NCBI RefSeq assembly: GCF_900112615.1
Contig: NZ_FOMK01000001.1
Span: 124,001 to 188,000 of the forward strand
Origin: Chitinophaga sp. CF118
GTDB taxonomy: Bacteria; Bacteroidota; Bacteroidia; Chitinophagales; Chitinophagaceae
Length of the DNA: 64,000 nucleotides
Direction of reading: 5' to 3'
Part shown: positions 42,533-52,530 of the stretch, piece by piece
Position numbering within the stretch: position 1 is the first letter of the stretch
How the letters are laid out: every line of letters begins with the position of its first letter
Program-made: the position numbers and the translations under genes
The notes under the pieces: model-generated
Told to the model about the DNA's origin: nothing
The model's input: only the letters and a program-made list of their open reading frames with translations
Database searches by the model: none

Positions 42533-43333
42533 TCAGCACTTTAATGCCACAATGTTCTGAAAGGCAAAGATTTCAAAATCAACTACATTGTAAGTACCGA
42601 GTGCCCTTAAACCATCAGGTAACAAACGGTAGAACTTATACCCTGGTAATACATTAATAATATCCTTGAAAAATGTTCTGGAAATAACATTCATCTCATT
42701 GAATTCTATCTGGATCACATCTACCATCCCTCTTTCAATGGTATGACGTGCTCCTTTCAATACATTCAGCTCATGTCCTTCCGTATCTATCTTTAACAGT
42801 GCGATCTTTAAGATGTTATTCTCCACTACAAAATGATCTATCGATACCAGATCGATACTCACTTCTTCTACTGCGCTGTTGCGCAGATCAGATATTACCT
42901 CCTTATACATACTTGCATGTTCCGAACCCGCATTACCGGCATAGTCGTAGATGATGGCCGCGGAAGACTTCTCTCCTGCTCCACGCTTTACGGGAATGAA
43001 CTGATGCAGGGACGCTGCCTGCTCCAGCTTCTTATATGCTACAGGATGCGGTTCAAAAGCAAAAATAGGGAGGGCAATTTTATTCTTCCGCAACATAATG
43101 GCATAATGGCCTACATTAGCACCTACATCTAATATAACACCGTCTTTAAAACCATCTCTGGCAATCATATATTTGATAAACGCCTTTTCTCCGCTTACAT
43201 GATCGTTCTCATAATTACGGATGCCGATGCCTGCCATACTTAGTTTGTAGAACAACAGGTTAAATTTGTAAAATGCTTTCCGGGCAAATAAGAACACATA
43301 AACATTCTTTGCTATAGTACTGAATATATTCAT
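42533..43333 (-). CDS. FkbM-family methyltransferase
   Basis: A 266-residue SAM-dependent methyltransferase. Motif I is VILDVGANVGHYA (about 60-72), the acidic residue after strand beta-2 is in IFAFEPHPVAYKKLE, and the FkbM signature LLKIDTEGHELNVLKGA lies near 180. FkbM enzymes usually O-methylate sugars in exopolysaccharides, LPS or natural products. It lies 9 bases downstream of another gene on the same strand and next to the polysaccharide locus, so a glycan substrate is likely. Confidence 0.9.
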   Translation of the reverse strand: MNIFSTIAKNVYVFLFARKAFYKFNLLFYKLSMAGIGIRNYENDHVSGEKAFIKYMIARDGFKDGVILDVGANVGHYAIMLRKNKIALPIFAFEPHPVAYKKLEQAASLHQFIPVKRGAGEKSSAAIIYDYAGNAGSEHASMYKEVISDLRNSAVEEVSIDLVSIDHFVVENNILKIALLKIDTEGHELNVLKGARHTIERGMVDVIQIEFNEMNVISRTFFKDIINVLPGYKFYRLLPDGLRALGTYNVVDFEIFAFQNIVALKC

Positions 43334-43342
43334 GGCAATTTT

Positions 43343-44248
43343 TCAGAGAGACTCTATTCTGTCAGATGATATATTATAAACCGGCAATCCTTTAATATGG
43401 TCGTACCTGGCATCCCCCGTCAGGTGAGTGAAGTTCCCTTTCATATCCCGGCTTTCACGGAACTTAGACAATACATATCCCTGTTTCGCAGTTAAAGTCT
43501 TTAAGCTGCCTAACCGGTTCTTTTTAACGAAATAAGCATTATTGCCTATGGAATTAGAACCCACAAATGCATATCCCTTTTCTTCCCCAAGTGTGCACAT
43601 GGCTATAATAGAGGCCCCAAAATAAAGATTGCTGTGATGCTCCCTGGATCTTATAAAATCGGGTTTGTAAGGCACTGTGAGTGCCCTTTCAGCCCCTAAT
43701 ACACTATTATATTCTATTACTACGATCACCGGCTGCACTACATTGATCGCTTTCCATATCCAGTAATCAACCCCATCTATATCTATACTTAATAGTCCAA
43801 TCTCACCTTTTATTCCCTGAGAAGAGATTAGTTCATTAATATTTTCTGCTGTAATAAAAGAAGTGACCACTTTTAGCTCATGCTGATAATAAATATCGTC
43901 TGTCTTTATAAAATCAGTTGCTTTTTCAGAGCCATCGATAATTAACCCCGACCAGTTATCATGTTTCAGGAGGAAGCGGGTATTGGATTCTATATAACGT
44001 TCTACACCAAACTCAATAAATGTTTTATCCGGTATATCTATCTTATTTATCAGAAATTGAATAATACCATCATCTCCACCCTGTGAGAAAATTTTGAACT
44101 CGGCTTCAGCGAGATGATCAATATTAGTCAGTTGTTTATTTTGTCTTGACAGTAATTCTCCTAATACCAGGATATCGACTTGCTGATTTTTTCTTAAGCT
44201 ATGTAAAAAGTGTAATAGGATGTTGGCTAATTTTTTTATCCGTATCAT
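43343..44248 (-). CDS. FkbM-like methyltransferase-fold protein
   Basis: A 301-residue protein. The segment KTFIEFGVERYIESNTRFLLKHDNWSG resembles the start of a Rossmann methyltransferase, with LLSIDIDGVDYWIWKAI corresponding to the FkbM IDTEGxE strand. The classic GxGxG-type motif is degenerate, so SAM binding is uncertain. Proteins of this type occur in surface-polysaccharide loci. Co-transcribed with the FkbM gene downstream (9-base gap). The start at 44248 is the only good candidate. Confidence 0.65.
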   Translation of the reverse strand: MIRIKKLANILLHFLHSLRKNQQVDILVLGELLSRQNKQLTNIDHLAEAEFKIFSQGGDDGIIQFLINKIDIPDKTFIEFGVERYIESNTRFLLKHDNWSGLIIDGSEKATDFIKTDDIYYQHELKVVTSFITAENINELISSQGIKGEIGLLSIDIDGVDYWIWKAINVVQPVIVVIEYNSVLGAERALTVPYKPDFIRSREHHSNLYFGASIIAMCTLGEEKGYAFVGSNSIGNNAYFVKKNRLGSLKTLTAKQGYVLSKFRESRDMKGNFTHLTGDARYDHIKGLPVYNISSDRIESL

Positions 44249-44514
44249 TCAATTCTAAATTTATCTGCTCTCTTAAATACATAATAACATCGCTATTGTT
44301 CATTTTAAATTATTTATAACAAAAAGTTTTCTTTTAACGCCATGCAGACGCTGCTGTAAGGCTTTTTCGCTCAATTTTGCACAACTGACAATTTTGGTTT
44401 ACCTTCCATTTGTCAGAGAATGTTATATTCAATCAGGCCCCAAAATAGCCTTTAAGTATGTAGTGACTACCCAATCGCTATTGGTTTTCTTTTGTTTTAT
44501 ACATACACTATTCT

Positions 44515-45732
44515 ATGGCTCCTCAATCATCAGGTCACCAATATTTTTTTAGTCTGGATGTTATAAGAGGTATTGCCGCATTTATAGTGGTTTTGTCCCA
44601 CTGGCAGTTTTTCTTTTATACAGATGACTTTATGCCTCCTCTTACATTAGAAGGCGTGGGATTACCATTGTATCGTTACCTTGCAATGTTCTATAACCTT
44701 GCTCCGTATGCTGTAGACCTCTTCTTCCTTCTTTCCGGATTTATTTTCTTCTGGTTTTATGGAGATAAAATTGCCAGCAGAAAAACTTCGTTCAACAACT
44801 TTATAGTCTTCAGGCTTTCCCGCCTGTACCCTGTTCACTTTATTACCCTGATGTCGCTGGTTGTGCTTCAACCCATCATGTACAATCTGAACGGACATTA
44901 TTTTATAGTCCATAACAATGATACCCCACATTTTATATTACATCTGTTTCTCATTCACACCTGGGGATTTGAAAAAGCGCCTTCTTTTAGCGGATTTAAC
45001 GGCCCCTCGTGGTCTGCATCAGTAGAAGTATTGCTCTACCTCGTATTCTTCGTTCTTTGCTGGTTTAAACTAAACCATAAGAAGTTAGTGATTATTGCTA
45101 TCATAGTATCTGCTCCCATAATCCAATATATCTACCCGATGGTGGGACAGGGGCTCTATTCCTTCTTCCTTGGTGCACTTGTTTATCATACATACAAATG
45201 GGCCATTCAAAAGAACAATGCCCGAAAAATAACAAACAGTGTTATAGCACTATCCATCCTGTTATGGATATTCATCTTATGTGAATATACTTTTTCCTTT
45301 ACCAGAACAGCATCCATGGTATGGTTGCAAAAGCTGCTGCCTGCCAAAAGTATTGCTGCCGATACCCGGCTATTTGATATTGCCAGGAATACCTTTTTCC
45401 GCTCCGTCATTTCTCCTCTATTCGTGCTTACACTGGCACTCCTGGAATATTCCTATGGAAATTTTAAAATAAAATGGATATCGGTACTCAGGAATGCCAG
45501 TTATGCCATCTACCTGATCCACTTTCCCCTAATGGTACTTTTTGTAATAATAACAGACTTCTTCAGCATCAGTCGTGATATTTACCACTCTCCTCTCACA
45601 TTATTATTATTCTACGCAATACTATTACCCTTAAGCATTTCGATAAACTACTATTACGAATTACCGGTTCAGCAAATGCTCAGGAAGAAATTAACGAACC
45701 GCAGCCCGGTACCTGCTGAAGTAACAACGTAA
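44515..45732 (+). CDS. Acyltransferase-3 family membrane protein
   Basis: A 405-residue protein with about ten transmembrane helices. The family signature at the N-terminus is SLDVIRGIAAFIVVLSHWQFFF (catalytic-type His in the first helix) and DLFFLLSGFIFFW, with FRLSRLYPVHFITL following. The OafA/NodX/WecH group moves acetyl or other acyl groups onto sugars of surface polysaccharides. It is the first plus-strand gene of the polysaccharide locus, 59 bases ahead of the export lipoprotein, so it probably decorates that polymer. Confidence 0.92.
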   Translation: MAPQSSGHQYFFSLDVIRGIAAFIVVLSHWQFFFYTDDFMPPLTLEGVGLPLYRYLAMFYNLAPYAVDLFFLLSGFIFFWFYGDKIASRKTSFNNFIVFRLSRLYPVHFITLMSLVVLQPIMYNLNGHYFIVHNNDTPHFILHLFLIHTWGFEKAPSFSGFNGPSWSASVEVLLYLVFFVLCWFKLNHKKLVIIAIIVSAPIIQYIYPMVGQGLYSFFLGALVYHTYKWAIQKNNARKITNSVIALSILLWIFILCEYTFSFTRTASMVWLQKLLPAKSIAADTRLFDIARNTFFRSVISPLFVLTLALLEYSYGNFKIKWISVLRNASYAIYLIHFPLMVLFVIITDFFSISRDIYHSPLTLLLFYAILLPLSISINYYYELPVQQMLRKKLTNRSPVPAEVTT

Positions 45733-45791
45733 CAGCATTCAAATAAGGACAACAAATACATAAACCCCAAGGGTTATTTAATCAATTAAAC

Positions 45792-46562
45792 ATGATTCCT
45801 AAAATCCAATTTCTATTATTTATGCTGGTCCTGTGCACTCTAACAGGCTGTGTAAACACTAAAAAACTAACGTACTTCAATGACATTGAAAAAGCGAACG
45901 GTACAGAAACAAATAACAGATTGCAGCCACTAAAGATCCAGCCTGGCGATGTACTTCAGATCACTATTACTACTATTGACAAAGACATCTCTATGATCCT
46001 GAATCCCGCATCATTGAGTCCATCTACGTCTTCATCTGCAAGTGGAATAGATCAGGGTTACCTGGTAGACAGTGCCGGTTACATTAATTTACCAATGGCC
46101 GGTAAAGTACTGGTAAGGGATAAGACCACTGCAGAGATCGATGCTATTGTAGCAGAGAGCCTTGACAAAACTATCCGCAATGCTTTTGTATCTACCCGCA
46201 TTACTAATTTCAGGGTTTCCGTATTGGGAGATGTAGCCCGTCCCGGTTCCTTTAAAGTACCCGCAGAAAGAGCTTCTGTACTGGATGCATTAAGTATGGC
46301 AGGAGATATGAATACCACCGCACTTAGAGATGACATTATGGTTATCCGGGAAGTAGATGGCGTAAAAAAATATGCTTCCCTGAATATGAACAACAGCAAA
46401 ACATTATCCTCTCCTTATTATTATCTGAATAATAACGATGTTATTTATGTAAAACCAGGACGGGGTAAGGCTCTCTCTGCTTCCACACTTCTTCAATTTT
46501 TCCCGGCAGCTATAGCAGTATTATCACTTATCAGCACGCTTATCATCGTTACGGTTAAATAG
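45792..46562 (+). CDS. Wza-type polysaccharide export lipoprotein
   Basis: A 256-residue lipoprotein (lipobox LTGC) with the Poly_export domain (IQPGDVLQITI) and SLBB motifs (FRVSVLGDVARPGSFKVPAERASVLDALSMAGD), ending in one transmembrane helix (SASTLLQFFPAAIAVLSLISTLIIV). It forms the outer-membrane channel for the polymer and contacts the tyrosine kinase encoded 13 bases downstream. The length is typical of the short Bacteroidota version. Confidence 0.93.
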   Translation: MIPKIQFLLFMLVLCTLTGCVNTKKLTYFNDIEKANGTETNNRLQPLKIQPGDVLQITITTIDKDISMILNPASLSPSTSSSASGIDQGYLVDSAGYINLPMAGKVLVRDKTTAEIDAIVAESLDKTIRNAFVSTRITNFRVSVLGDVARPGSFKVPAERASVLDALSMAGDMNTTALRDDIMVIREVDGVKKYASLNMNNSKTLSSPYYYLNNNDVIYVKPGRGKALSASTLLQFFPAAIAVLSLISTLIIVTVK

Positions 46563-46575
46563 AGATATAAATCAT

Positions 46576-48933
46576 ATGGATAAAAACATTGAAAGAAATA
46601 ATAAAAATGCGGTCATTGATATAAATGATCTGTTTAAGAAGATTATCTTCCACTGGCCCTTATACATGATTGTAATTGCTATTGCCTTTACCGGGGCATT
46701 CTATTATCTGAAGTATGCCGAACCCAGATTTCTTTCCAGTGCTAAATTATACCTGAAGGATGAAAAGAAAGGGGGTGAAGAAATGGACATGCTTAAATCT
46801 CTTTCCCTCTTCAATAGTGGCAAGAATATAGAAAATGAAATGGAAGTATTGAAATCCCCTATTCTGGTCGGGAAAGTGATCCTGGATAATGGGTTTAATG
46901 TGCGCTACTTTAAAAAAGGGACCGTAAGTAATGAGGAGTTATACGATAACAATCCACTGAACATCCACGTTCTCAGTGACAGCTCAAAAACAGGCAATTA
47001 TATTTTTGATGTAACTCCTGAAAACGGAGCATTAAGGATAGAAAGTATAGACAACGCTTCTACAGTTCCATTTACTATACATTCAGGAGAGTCTTTTTCT
47101 ATGCGTAAAGACAGGTTTCGCATCACTTACGATCCACAGGCTGCAAATATGTATGTACCTACATTCAGGATCCAGGTGGATTCAATTGCACAACTTGCTT
47201 ATCAGAAAATTGAAGATATAGGAACAGCACTGGTGAACCGGGATGCAACAGTAGTGCTGGTCACTTACGAAGACCGTGTGGCACAACGGACCGCCCATTT
47301 CCTCAATGCACTGCTTGATACCTATAATGAATACACACTGGATGATAAAAACATGGTAGCACTCAAAACAATTCGTTTCCTTACAGTGCGCATAGACTCG
47401 CTTAAAGACGAGCTGGGCTTGCTGGAAAAACAGGAAGAACTGTTTAAAGTACAGCGGGGCATCACTGATATTGAAGGAAATTCCAAACTAGCGCTGGAAC
47501 AGGTAAAAGATGCGGATCAAAAACTCAATGAGGCGAGCATGGAGTTATCCGTATTTGATCAAATGGAAACTTATATCAATGATCCCGGGAACGACTACCC
47601 GTTTGCTCCTGTTCTAGGTAATGTAGACCAGTCGCTGACAGCCATGATTAACCGGTATGAAGAACTTCTGAAAGAAAAGAAAAAACTGGCCCTCTCCCTC
47701 CAGCCCGGTAGTGTAATAATCCAGAATCTTGATGCACAGGTAACAGATGGAAGGAACACAATCAGGAATTACATTGCAGGATATAAACGTAATGCAGGAG
47801 TGGCGCAAAACCAAATGCAGAACAAGGTGAACCAGATCCAGTCCAGGATCGCAAATATTCCGGCTTATGAAAGAGACTATATCAATATTAAAAGACAACA
47901 AAGCGTAAAGGAAAATCTCTACCTCTACCTGCTGAAAAAGAAAGAAGAAGCCGCTGTATCATATGCCAGTAATGTGACGGATAACAAAATTATTGCTCCT
48001 GCATTCGTACCCGATAAACCTGAATCTCCAAAAAAGACACTCGTATTTGTTGGTTTCATCGCCGCAGGGCTAATGCTTTGCTCCATTTATATCTATATAA
48101 AATATTTCATGAACAATAAGGTTCTGAATAAAAGCGAAATTGAACAAACATTAGGATTGCCTATTATGGCTGAGATATACCTGGAGGAAGAAAAGAATAA
48201 AGATATCTCTCTAAACAACAGGTCAATATTGCTTGAACAGATCTATAGCCTGCGCACTAATCTGCGGTTCCTGCTGAGTGAACAAACTTCTTCCAGGACC
48301 ATCCTTATTACATCCAGTGTTTCCGGAGAAGGAAAAACCTTTATGACCGCCCAACTGGGGAATTCACTAACGGTGAATAACAAGAAAGTAGTACTGCTGG
48401 AACTGGATCTGCGCAAACCAAAGTTATCCCGGTTACTGGGCATGGATAACGAAGTGGGAATCACTAACTATATAGTGGAAAACAAGACTATAGATGAGAT
48501 CATTAAGCCGGTTCCCGGTTCTGAAGGTTTATTCCTGATATCTTCTGGCCCTATTCCTCCAAACCCCGTAGAACTTATTGAAGGGAACAGGATGAAAGTA
48601 CTGATCAATATACTAAAAGACCGCTTTGACTATATTCTGATAGATACACCTCCTATAGGAATCGTATCTGATGCTAAAAGTGTTTCTCCGTTCGTTGACT
48701 GTACCCTCTTTGTAGTACGTTACAATTATACACTGAAAACCAAACTGACTTCCGTGGCAGAGAATATAAAAGACGGTTTCTTCCGTAAAACAGGCGTTAT
48801 ATTCAATGGTATAGAACAGGACTCCTTCCATACATATTACTACTACGATCACTATTCATATTCTTATACGGGGAGTAAACAAACGAGAAAAATGCGTTCA
48901 TTCTTCAAAAAATTAAAACATAGGATTGCATAA
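46576..48933 (+). CDS. Wzc-type polysaccharide co-polymerase tyrosine kinase
   Basis: A 785-residue inner-membrane protein: Wzz domain with first helix at about 30-48 (YMIVIAIAFTGAFYYLKYA), a long periplasmic coiled coil (about 260-430), second helix near 495-515, then a cytoplasmic BY-kinase. Walker A is SSVSGEGKTF, Walker A' VVLLELDLRKPKL and Walker B DYILIDTPP. The C-terminal tail carries the autophosphorylated Tyr cluster (TYYYYDHYSYSYTG). It controls chain length and export together with Wza. The flippase gene overlaps its end by 8 bases. Confidence 0.95.
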   Translation: MDKNIERNNKNAVIDINDLFKKIIFHWPLYMIVIAIAFTGAFYYLKYAEPRFLSSAKLYLKDEKKGGEEMDMLKSLSLFNSGKNIENEMEVLKSPILVGKVILDNGFNVRYFKKGTVSNEELYDNNPLNIHVLSDSSKTGNYIFDVTPENGALRIESIDNASTVPFTIHSGESFSMRKDRFRITYDPQAANMYVPTFRIQVDSIAQLAYQKIEDIGTALVNRDATVVLVTYEDRVAQRTAHFLNALLDTYNEYTLDDKNMVALKTIRFLTVRIDSLKDELGLLEKQEELFKVQRGITDIEGNSKLALEQVKDADQKLNEASMELSVFDQMETYINDPGNDYPFAPVLGNVDQSLTAMINRYEELLKEKKKLALSLQPGSVIIQNLDAQVTDGRNTIRNYIAGYKRNAGVAQNQMQNKVNQIQSRIANIPAYERDYINIKRQQSVKENLYLYLLKKKEEAAVSYASNVTDNKIIAPAFVPDKPESPKKTLVFVGFIAAGLMLCSIYIYIKYFMNNKVLNKSEIEQTLGLPIMAEIYLEEEKNKDISLNNRSILLEQIYSLRTNLRFLLSEQTSSRTILITSSVSGEGKTFMTAQLGNSLTVNNKKVVLLELDLRKPKLSRLLGMDNEVGITNYIVENKTIDEIIKPVPGSEGLFLISSGPIPPNPVELIEGNRMKVLINILKDRFDYILIDTPPIGIVSDAKSVSPFVDCTLFVVRYNYTLKTKLTSVAENIKDGFFRKTGVIFNGIEQDSFHTYYYYDHYSYSYTGSKQTRKMRSFFKKLKHRIA

Positions 48934-50275
48934 GATACTAAAAAATAGCAGCTGGCTGCTCATTGATAAATTTGCGAGACTCTTGTTTGGTCTTGTTACA
49001 ATGGCCCTGATAGCCCGGCATATTGGTCCGGAAGCATTTGGTATATGGAATTTTTCCATTGCACTGACTGCTATTGCAGGCGGACTGGCAGTACTGGGAC
49101 TGGATAGAATAGTGGTAAAGGAATTGATGTCCCTGCCAGAGAAACAGGATAGCATCATATCTACGGCACTGACCATGCGCATTGCAGCAGGGATGCTGTC
49201 CTTCCTGGTTTGTACGGTTATTGTGGGTATCACTAAACAGCGAACACCTCTTTACCTCTTATGTATCATTATCACAGGAATGAATATAGTCCTGCAATCG
49301 TTCGATGTGTTCGATTATTATTACCAGGCTCAAAATGAAGTTCAACAGGTGATCATTCCGAAAGTGAGTGTGTTTATTATTTTCTGTGCAGTCAAACTAA
49401 TTTTTATTTCATTGGATGGATCACTTGCCACATTTGTCTGGTTATCTTTTGCGGAGTTGCTGATTACCTATCTTGTGATCCTTACATTTTACCTTAGAAA
49501 ACATACTATCAATTTTTTTGCATCCATCAGTATAGAAGAAGCTCGCAGATTAATCAGGTATAGCTGGCCGCTGATGTTCACAGGTTTCCTGGTAGTATTA
49601 TACATGAAGTCTGACCAACTAATGCTGGATACATTCGGCAATCCGGTACAATTGGGAGAATACGTAGCCGCCACCAGAATCTCAGAATTATGGTATACTA
49701 TCCCAACAGTGTTTGCAACAGCACTCCTGCCCGGGCTCATCAAAAAAAAACAGACGGACCTCAGCAAATATTATCACACAATAGAGAAGTGGTTAAGACT
49801 CTCGTTCTATGTAAGCATGCTGATAGCTCTGATGATGTCATTTATGGCAGGAAAACTTACAGGGATATTATATGGAGCACAATACCCCCACTCAGGGTTT
49901 ATACTCACTATACATATATGGGCTAATATTCCCGTTTTTCTCTGTGTGGTAATCATGCAATACCAGATAGTAGAAGGTGCTTATAAAGCAAATTTATATG
50001 CTACTGTAGCGGGTATAATAATGAATACAGGAATCAATGTGCTGCTGATACCATCAATGGGAGGAGTGGGTGCAGCTATTGCCACTGTGGCATCATATGT
50101 ATCAGTTTGTATCACCCTTATACTTCTTGACAAAAGCAGGAAAGTAATAACGTTTGCAAAGAAGATGCCGAACCCGGTATTAGCACTGGCAGATATCAAA
50201 GAGGTGTTAAATTCCGTCAGAACTTTCACAGAAAGTGTATTCGTCTTAATACGAGAAAAGCCAATCACGAAATGA
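48926..50275 (+). CDS. Wzx-type flippase
   Basis: A 449-residue polytopic protein of the MOP/polysaccharide-biosynthesis family, about 12-14 helices, with the usual N-terminus (SSWLLIDKFARLLFGLVTMALIARHIGPEAFG). It flips lipid-linked repeat units across the inner membrane. The start is TTG at 48926, overlapping the kinase stop; a later start is possible but would cut the conserved first helix. The next gene overlaps by ATGA. Confidence 0.92.
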   Translation: MHKILKNSSWLLIDKFARLLFGLVTMALIARHIGPEAFGIWNFSIALTAIAGGLAVLGLDRIVVKELMSLPEKQDSIISTALTMRIAAGMLSFLVCTVIVGITKQRTPLYLLCIIITGMNIVLQSFDVFDYYYQAQNEVQQVIIPKVSVFIIFCAVKLIFISLDGSLATFVWLSFAELLITYLVILTFYLRKHTINFFASISIEEARRLIRYSWPLMFTGFLVVLYMKSDQLMLDTFGNPVQLGEYVAATRISELWYTIPTVFATALLPGLIKKKQTDLSKYYHTIEKWLRLSFYVSMLIALMMSFMAGKLTGILYGAQYPHSGFILTIHIWANIPVFLCVVIMQYQIVEGAYKANLYATVAGIIMNTGINVLLIPSMGGVGAAIATVASYVSVCITLILLDKSRKVITFAKKMPNPVLALADIKEVLNSVRTFTESVFVLIREKPITK

Positions 50276-50979
50276 CTAGTGTTAAAAAGATATTTGCAGA
50301 CATCGTTTCGAAATTAGTGCCGCGAATACGATACATGGTGCCGGCCTATAGTTCAGAAGGAGAAGATCTTATACTGAAAAGAATCTTTGACAGTAAAACA
50401 AATGGTGTATATGTAGATGTTGGAGCACACCACCCTTTCCGTGTGTCGAATACTTATCTGTTCTATAAAAAGAACTGGACAGGCATCAATATAGATCCCA
50501 TGCCGGGATCACAGGTCCTGTTTAATAAATACAGACCGCTGGATATTAATCTTGAAATAGGGGTATCAGCTACCAGGCAACATCTCACCTATTACATTTT
50601 TAATGAAACGGCATTAAACACTTTTTCAACAGATAAAGTAAAAGAGTATACCGAGGGTTCGAAGTATCACGTAATTAAAGAACAACAGATAGAAACATGG
50701 CCCCTGGCAGATATACTGGATTATTACCTGCCGCTGGGAACCAATATCGACTTCCTCACCATTGATGCGGAAGGACTGGATATGGAGGTGCTGAGATCAA
50801 ATAACTGGAAGAAATACAGACCCTCCTACATCCTTGTAGAATTAAATCCTTTCCTGCTCTCTAACATGCAGAACAGTGAAATAGGAAAGTATATGGAAGA
50901 AGCCGGATATGTCATTTTTGCGAAGACCTATTACACATATTTTTTCAAGAACATGAAAAGTGAAAACCGCAATGAGTAA
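50272..50979 (+). CDS. FkbM-family methyltransferase
   Basis: A 235-residue methyltransferase with YVDVGAHHPFRVSNTYLFY (motif I) and the FkbM signature FLTIDAEGLDMEVLRSNNW. It probably methylates a sugar of the locus polymer. Overlaps the flippase stop (ATGA) and the next gene by 8 bases, indicating translational coupling. Confidence 0.9.
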   Translation: MTSVKKIFADIVSKLVPRIRYMVPAYSSEGEDLILKRIFDSKTNGVYVDVGAHHPFRVSNTYLFYKKNWTGINIDPMPGSQVLFNKYRPLDINLEIGVSATRQHLTYYIFNETALNTFSTDKVKEYTEGSKYHVIKEQQIETWPLADILDYYLPLGTNIDFLTIDAEGLDMEVLRSNNWKKYRPSYILVELNPFLLSNMQNSEIGKYMEEAGYVIFAKTYYTYFFKNMKSENRNE

Positions 50980-51613
50980 GTTATATGTACAATATGGCTG
51001 TGGACCATATTCCGCTCCCAAAGGCTGGAAAAATTTTGATGCATCACCTACACTACGCATCCAGCAACTGCCGGTAATAGGTAAATTCCTGCGGACCAGA
51101 ATGCATGTAACATTCCCTACAGATGTATTACAGGGAAATATCCTTAAAGAATTACCGGGTATCAGTGAAAATGCATGCGATGGCGTTTATTGTTCTCATG
51201 TGCTGGAACATCTTTCATATGAAGATTGCCAGCTGGCTGTGAGTAATACTTTCCGCATCCTTAAACCCGGTGGCTATTTCAGATGTGTAGTGCCTGATCT
51301 GGAATCCGCTGCCAGAGAATATGTAGCCGATCTTGCCAATCATGATCAAACAGCAAACACCAGATTCCTCGAAAAAACCATGCTGGGAAAAAAGCAAAGA
51401 CCAAGGGGTATGAAGAACCTTTTGTCTTCTACACTGGGTAATCATGAACACCTGTATATGTGGGACACACTTTCTCTTAGTAATATTCTACAAAAAGCAG
51501 GTTTTAAAAAAGTAAGATCCTGCCGGTTTAATGACAGTGCGGATGATATGTTCAGATTAGTAGAAGAATCTTCAAGGTTTGATAACGCAGTTGCATTGGA
51601 AGCGATTAAATAA
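50972..51613 (+). CDS. Class I SAM methyltransferase
   Basis: A 213-residue protein from ATG 50972 (a GTG four codons upstream is less likely). The pattern YVQYGCGPYSAPKGWKNFDASP followed by DGVYCSHVLEHLSYEDCQLAVSNTFRILKPGGYFRCVVPDL is a Methyltransf_11-type domain common in polysaccharide loci, acting on sugars or polymer ends. The stop and next start overlap by one base (TAATG). Confidence 0.88.
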   Translation: MSKLYVQYGCGPYSAPKGWKNFDASPTLRIQQLPVIGKFLRTRMHVTFPTDVLQGNILKELPGISENACDGVYCSHVLEHLSYEDCQLAVSNTFRILKPGGYFRCVVPDLESAAREYVADLANHDQTANTRFLEKTMLGKKQRPRGMKNLLSSTLGNHEHLYMWDTLSLSNILQKAGFKKVRSCRFNDSADDMFRLVEESSRFDNAVALEAIK

Positions 51614-52521
51614 TGAGATTACAAACGCCCATATTACTACTGATATTTAACCGTCCGGAACAGACGCAGAAGATCTTTGAACAGATCCGTCTGCAACAGC
51701 CTGTACAATTATTTATTGCAGCAGATGGGCCCAGATTCAACAAACCGGAAGATGCAGAATTGTGTGAGAAAACAAAGCAGGTTGTATTACAACGGATAGA
51801 CTGGAAATGTGATGTGAAGACATTATTCCAGATCACTAACCAGGGTTGTGGCAAGGCGGTAAGTAATGCAATAAGTTGGTTCTTTGAACACGTGGAAGAA
51901 GGCATCATTCTCGAAGATGATTGTTTGCCGGATGCTACCTTCTTTTCATTCTGTAGCAATTTACTGGAACGTTACAGAAAGGATGAAAAGATCATGCACA
52001 TCAGCGGAACCAACTACCAGATGGGAACTACAAGAGGGGATGGTTCCTATTACTTTTCATATTATACGCATATCTGGGGATGGGCAAGCTGGCGCAGGGC
52101 CTGGAAGAAATATGATTATACTTTAAACCGGTACAAAGATATATCAAGAGAAGGTTTAAATACACAATTACAGGATGATCTGCAAACCATCTATAGTAAA
52201 AAGATCGATACATGGGATATACAGTGGTTCATGACGGTATGGTTTAACAAAGGCTGGACCATTACCCCAAACACGAATCTTATCAGAAATATCGGCTGCG
52301 GCAAAATGGCTACGCATACAAAACATAAACCAGTCTGGTTTAAAAAACTGACTTATGGCAGTATTACGGAGATTAAACATCCTGTAACTATTGAAATAGA
52401 TGAAAAAGCGGATCAGTTCTCTGCAGATACTTTGTTTAAATCAGGTAACCTGCTAAGTGCAGTGAGGAAGATCGTTAAAACAGTTCTGCCACATAAACTA
52501 CTTGAATTCATTTCCGGATAA
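51613..52521 (+). CDS. GT-A fold glycosyltransferase-like protein
   Basis: A 302-residue protein. The N-terminus (TPILLLIFNRPEQTQKIFEQI), FIAADGPR and the acidic motif EGIILEDDCLPDATFF (a DxD-like EDD) resemble GT-A nucleotide-diphospho-sugar transferases of the GNT-I-like group. Later HIWGWASWRRAWKKYD is typical of this family. The donor sugar is unknown. It lies in the middle of the coupled polysaccharide operon. Confidence 0.85.
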   Translation: MRLQTPILLLIFNRPEQTQKIFEQIRLQQPVQLFIAADGPRFNKPEDAELCEKTKQVVLQRIDWKCDVKTLFQITNQGCGKAVSNAISWFFEHVEEGIILEDDCLPDATFFSFCSNLLERYRKDEKIMHISGTNYQMGTTRGDGSYYFSYYTHIWGWASWRRAWKKYDYTLNRYKDISREGLNTQLQDDLQTIYSKKIDTWDIQWFMTVWFNKGWTITPNTNLIRNIGCGKMATHTKHKPVWFKKLTYGSITEIKHPVTIEIDEKADQFSADTLFKSGNLLSAVRKIVKTVLPHKLLEFISG

Positions 52522-52530
52522 AATCACAAT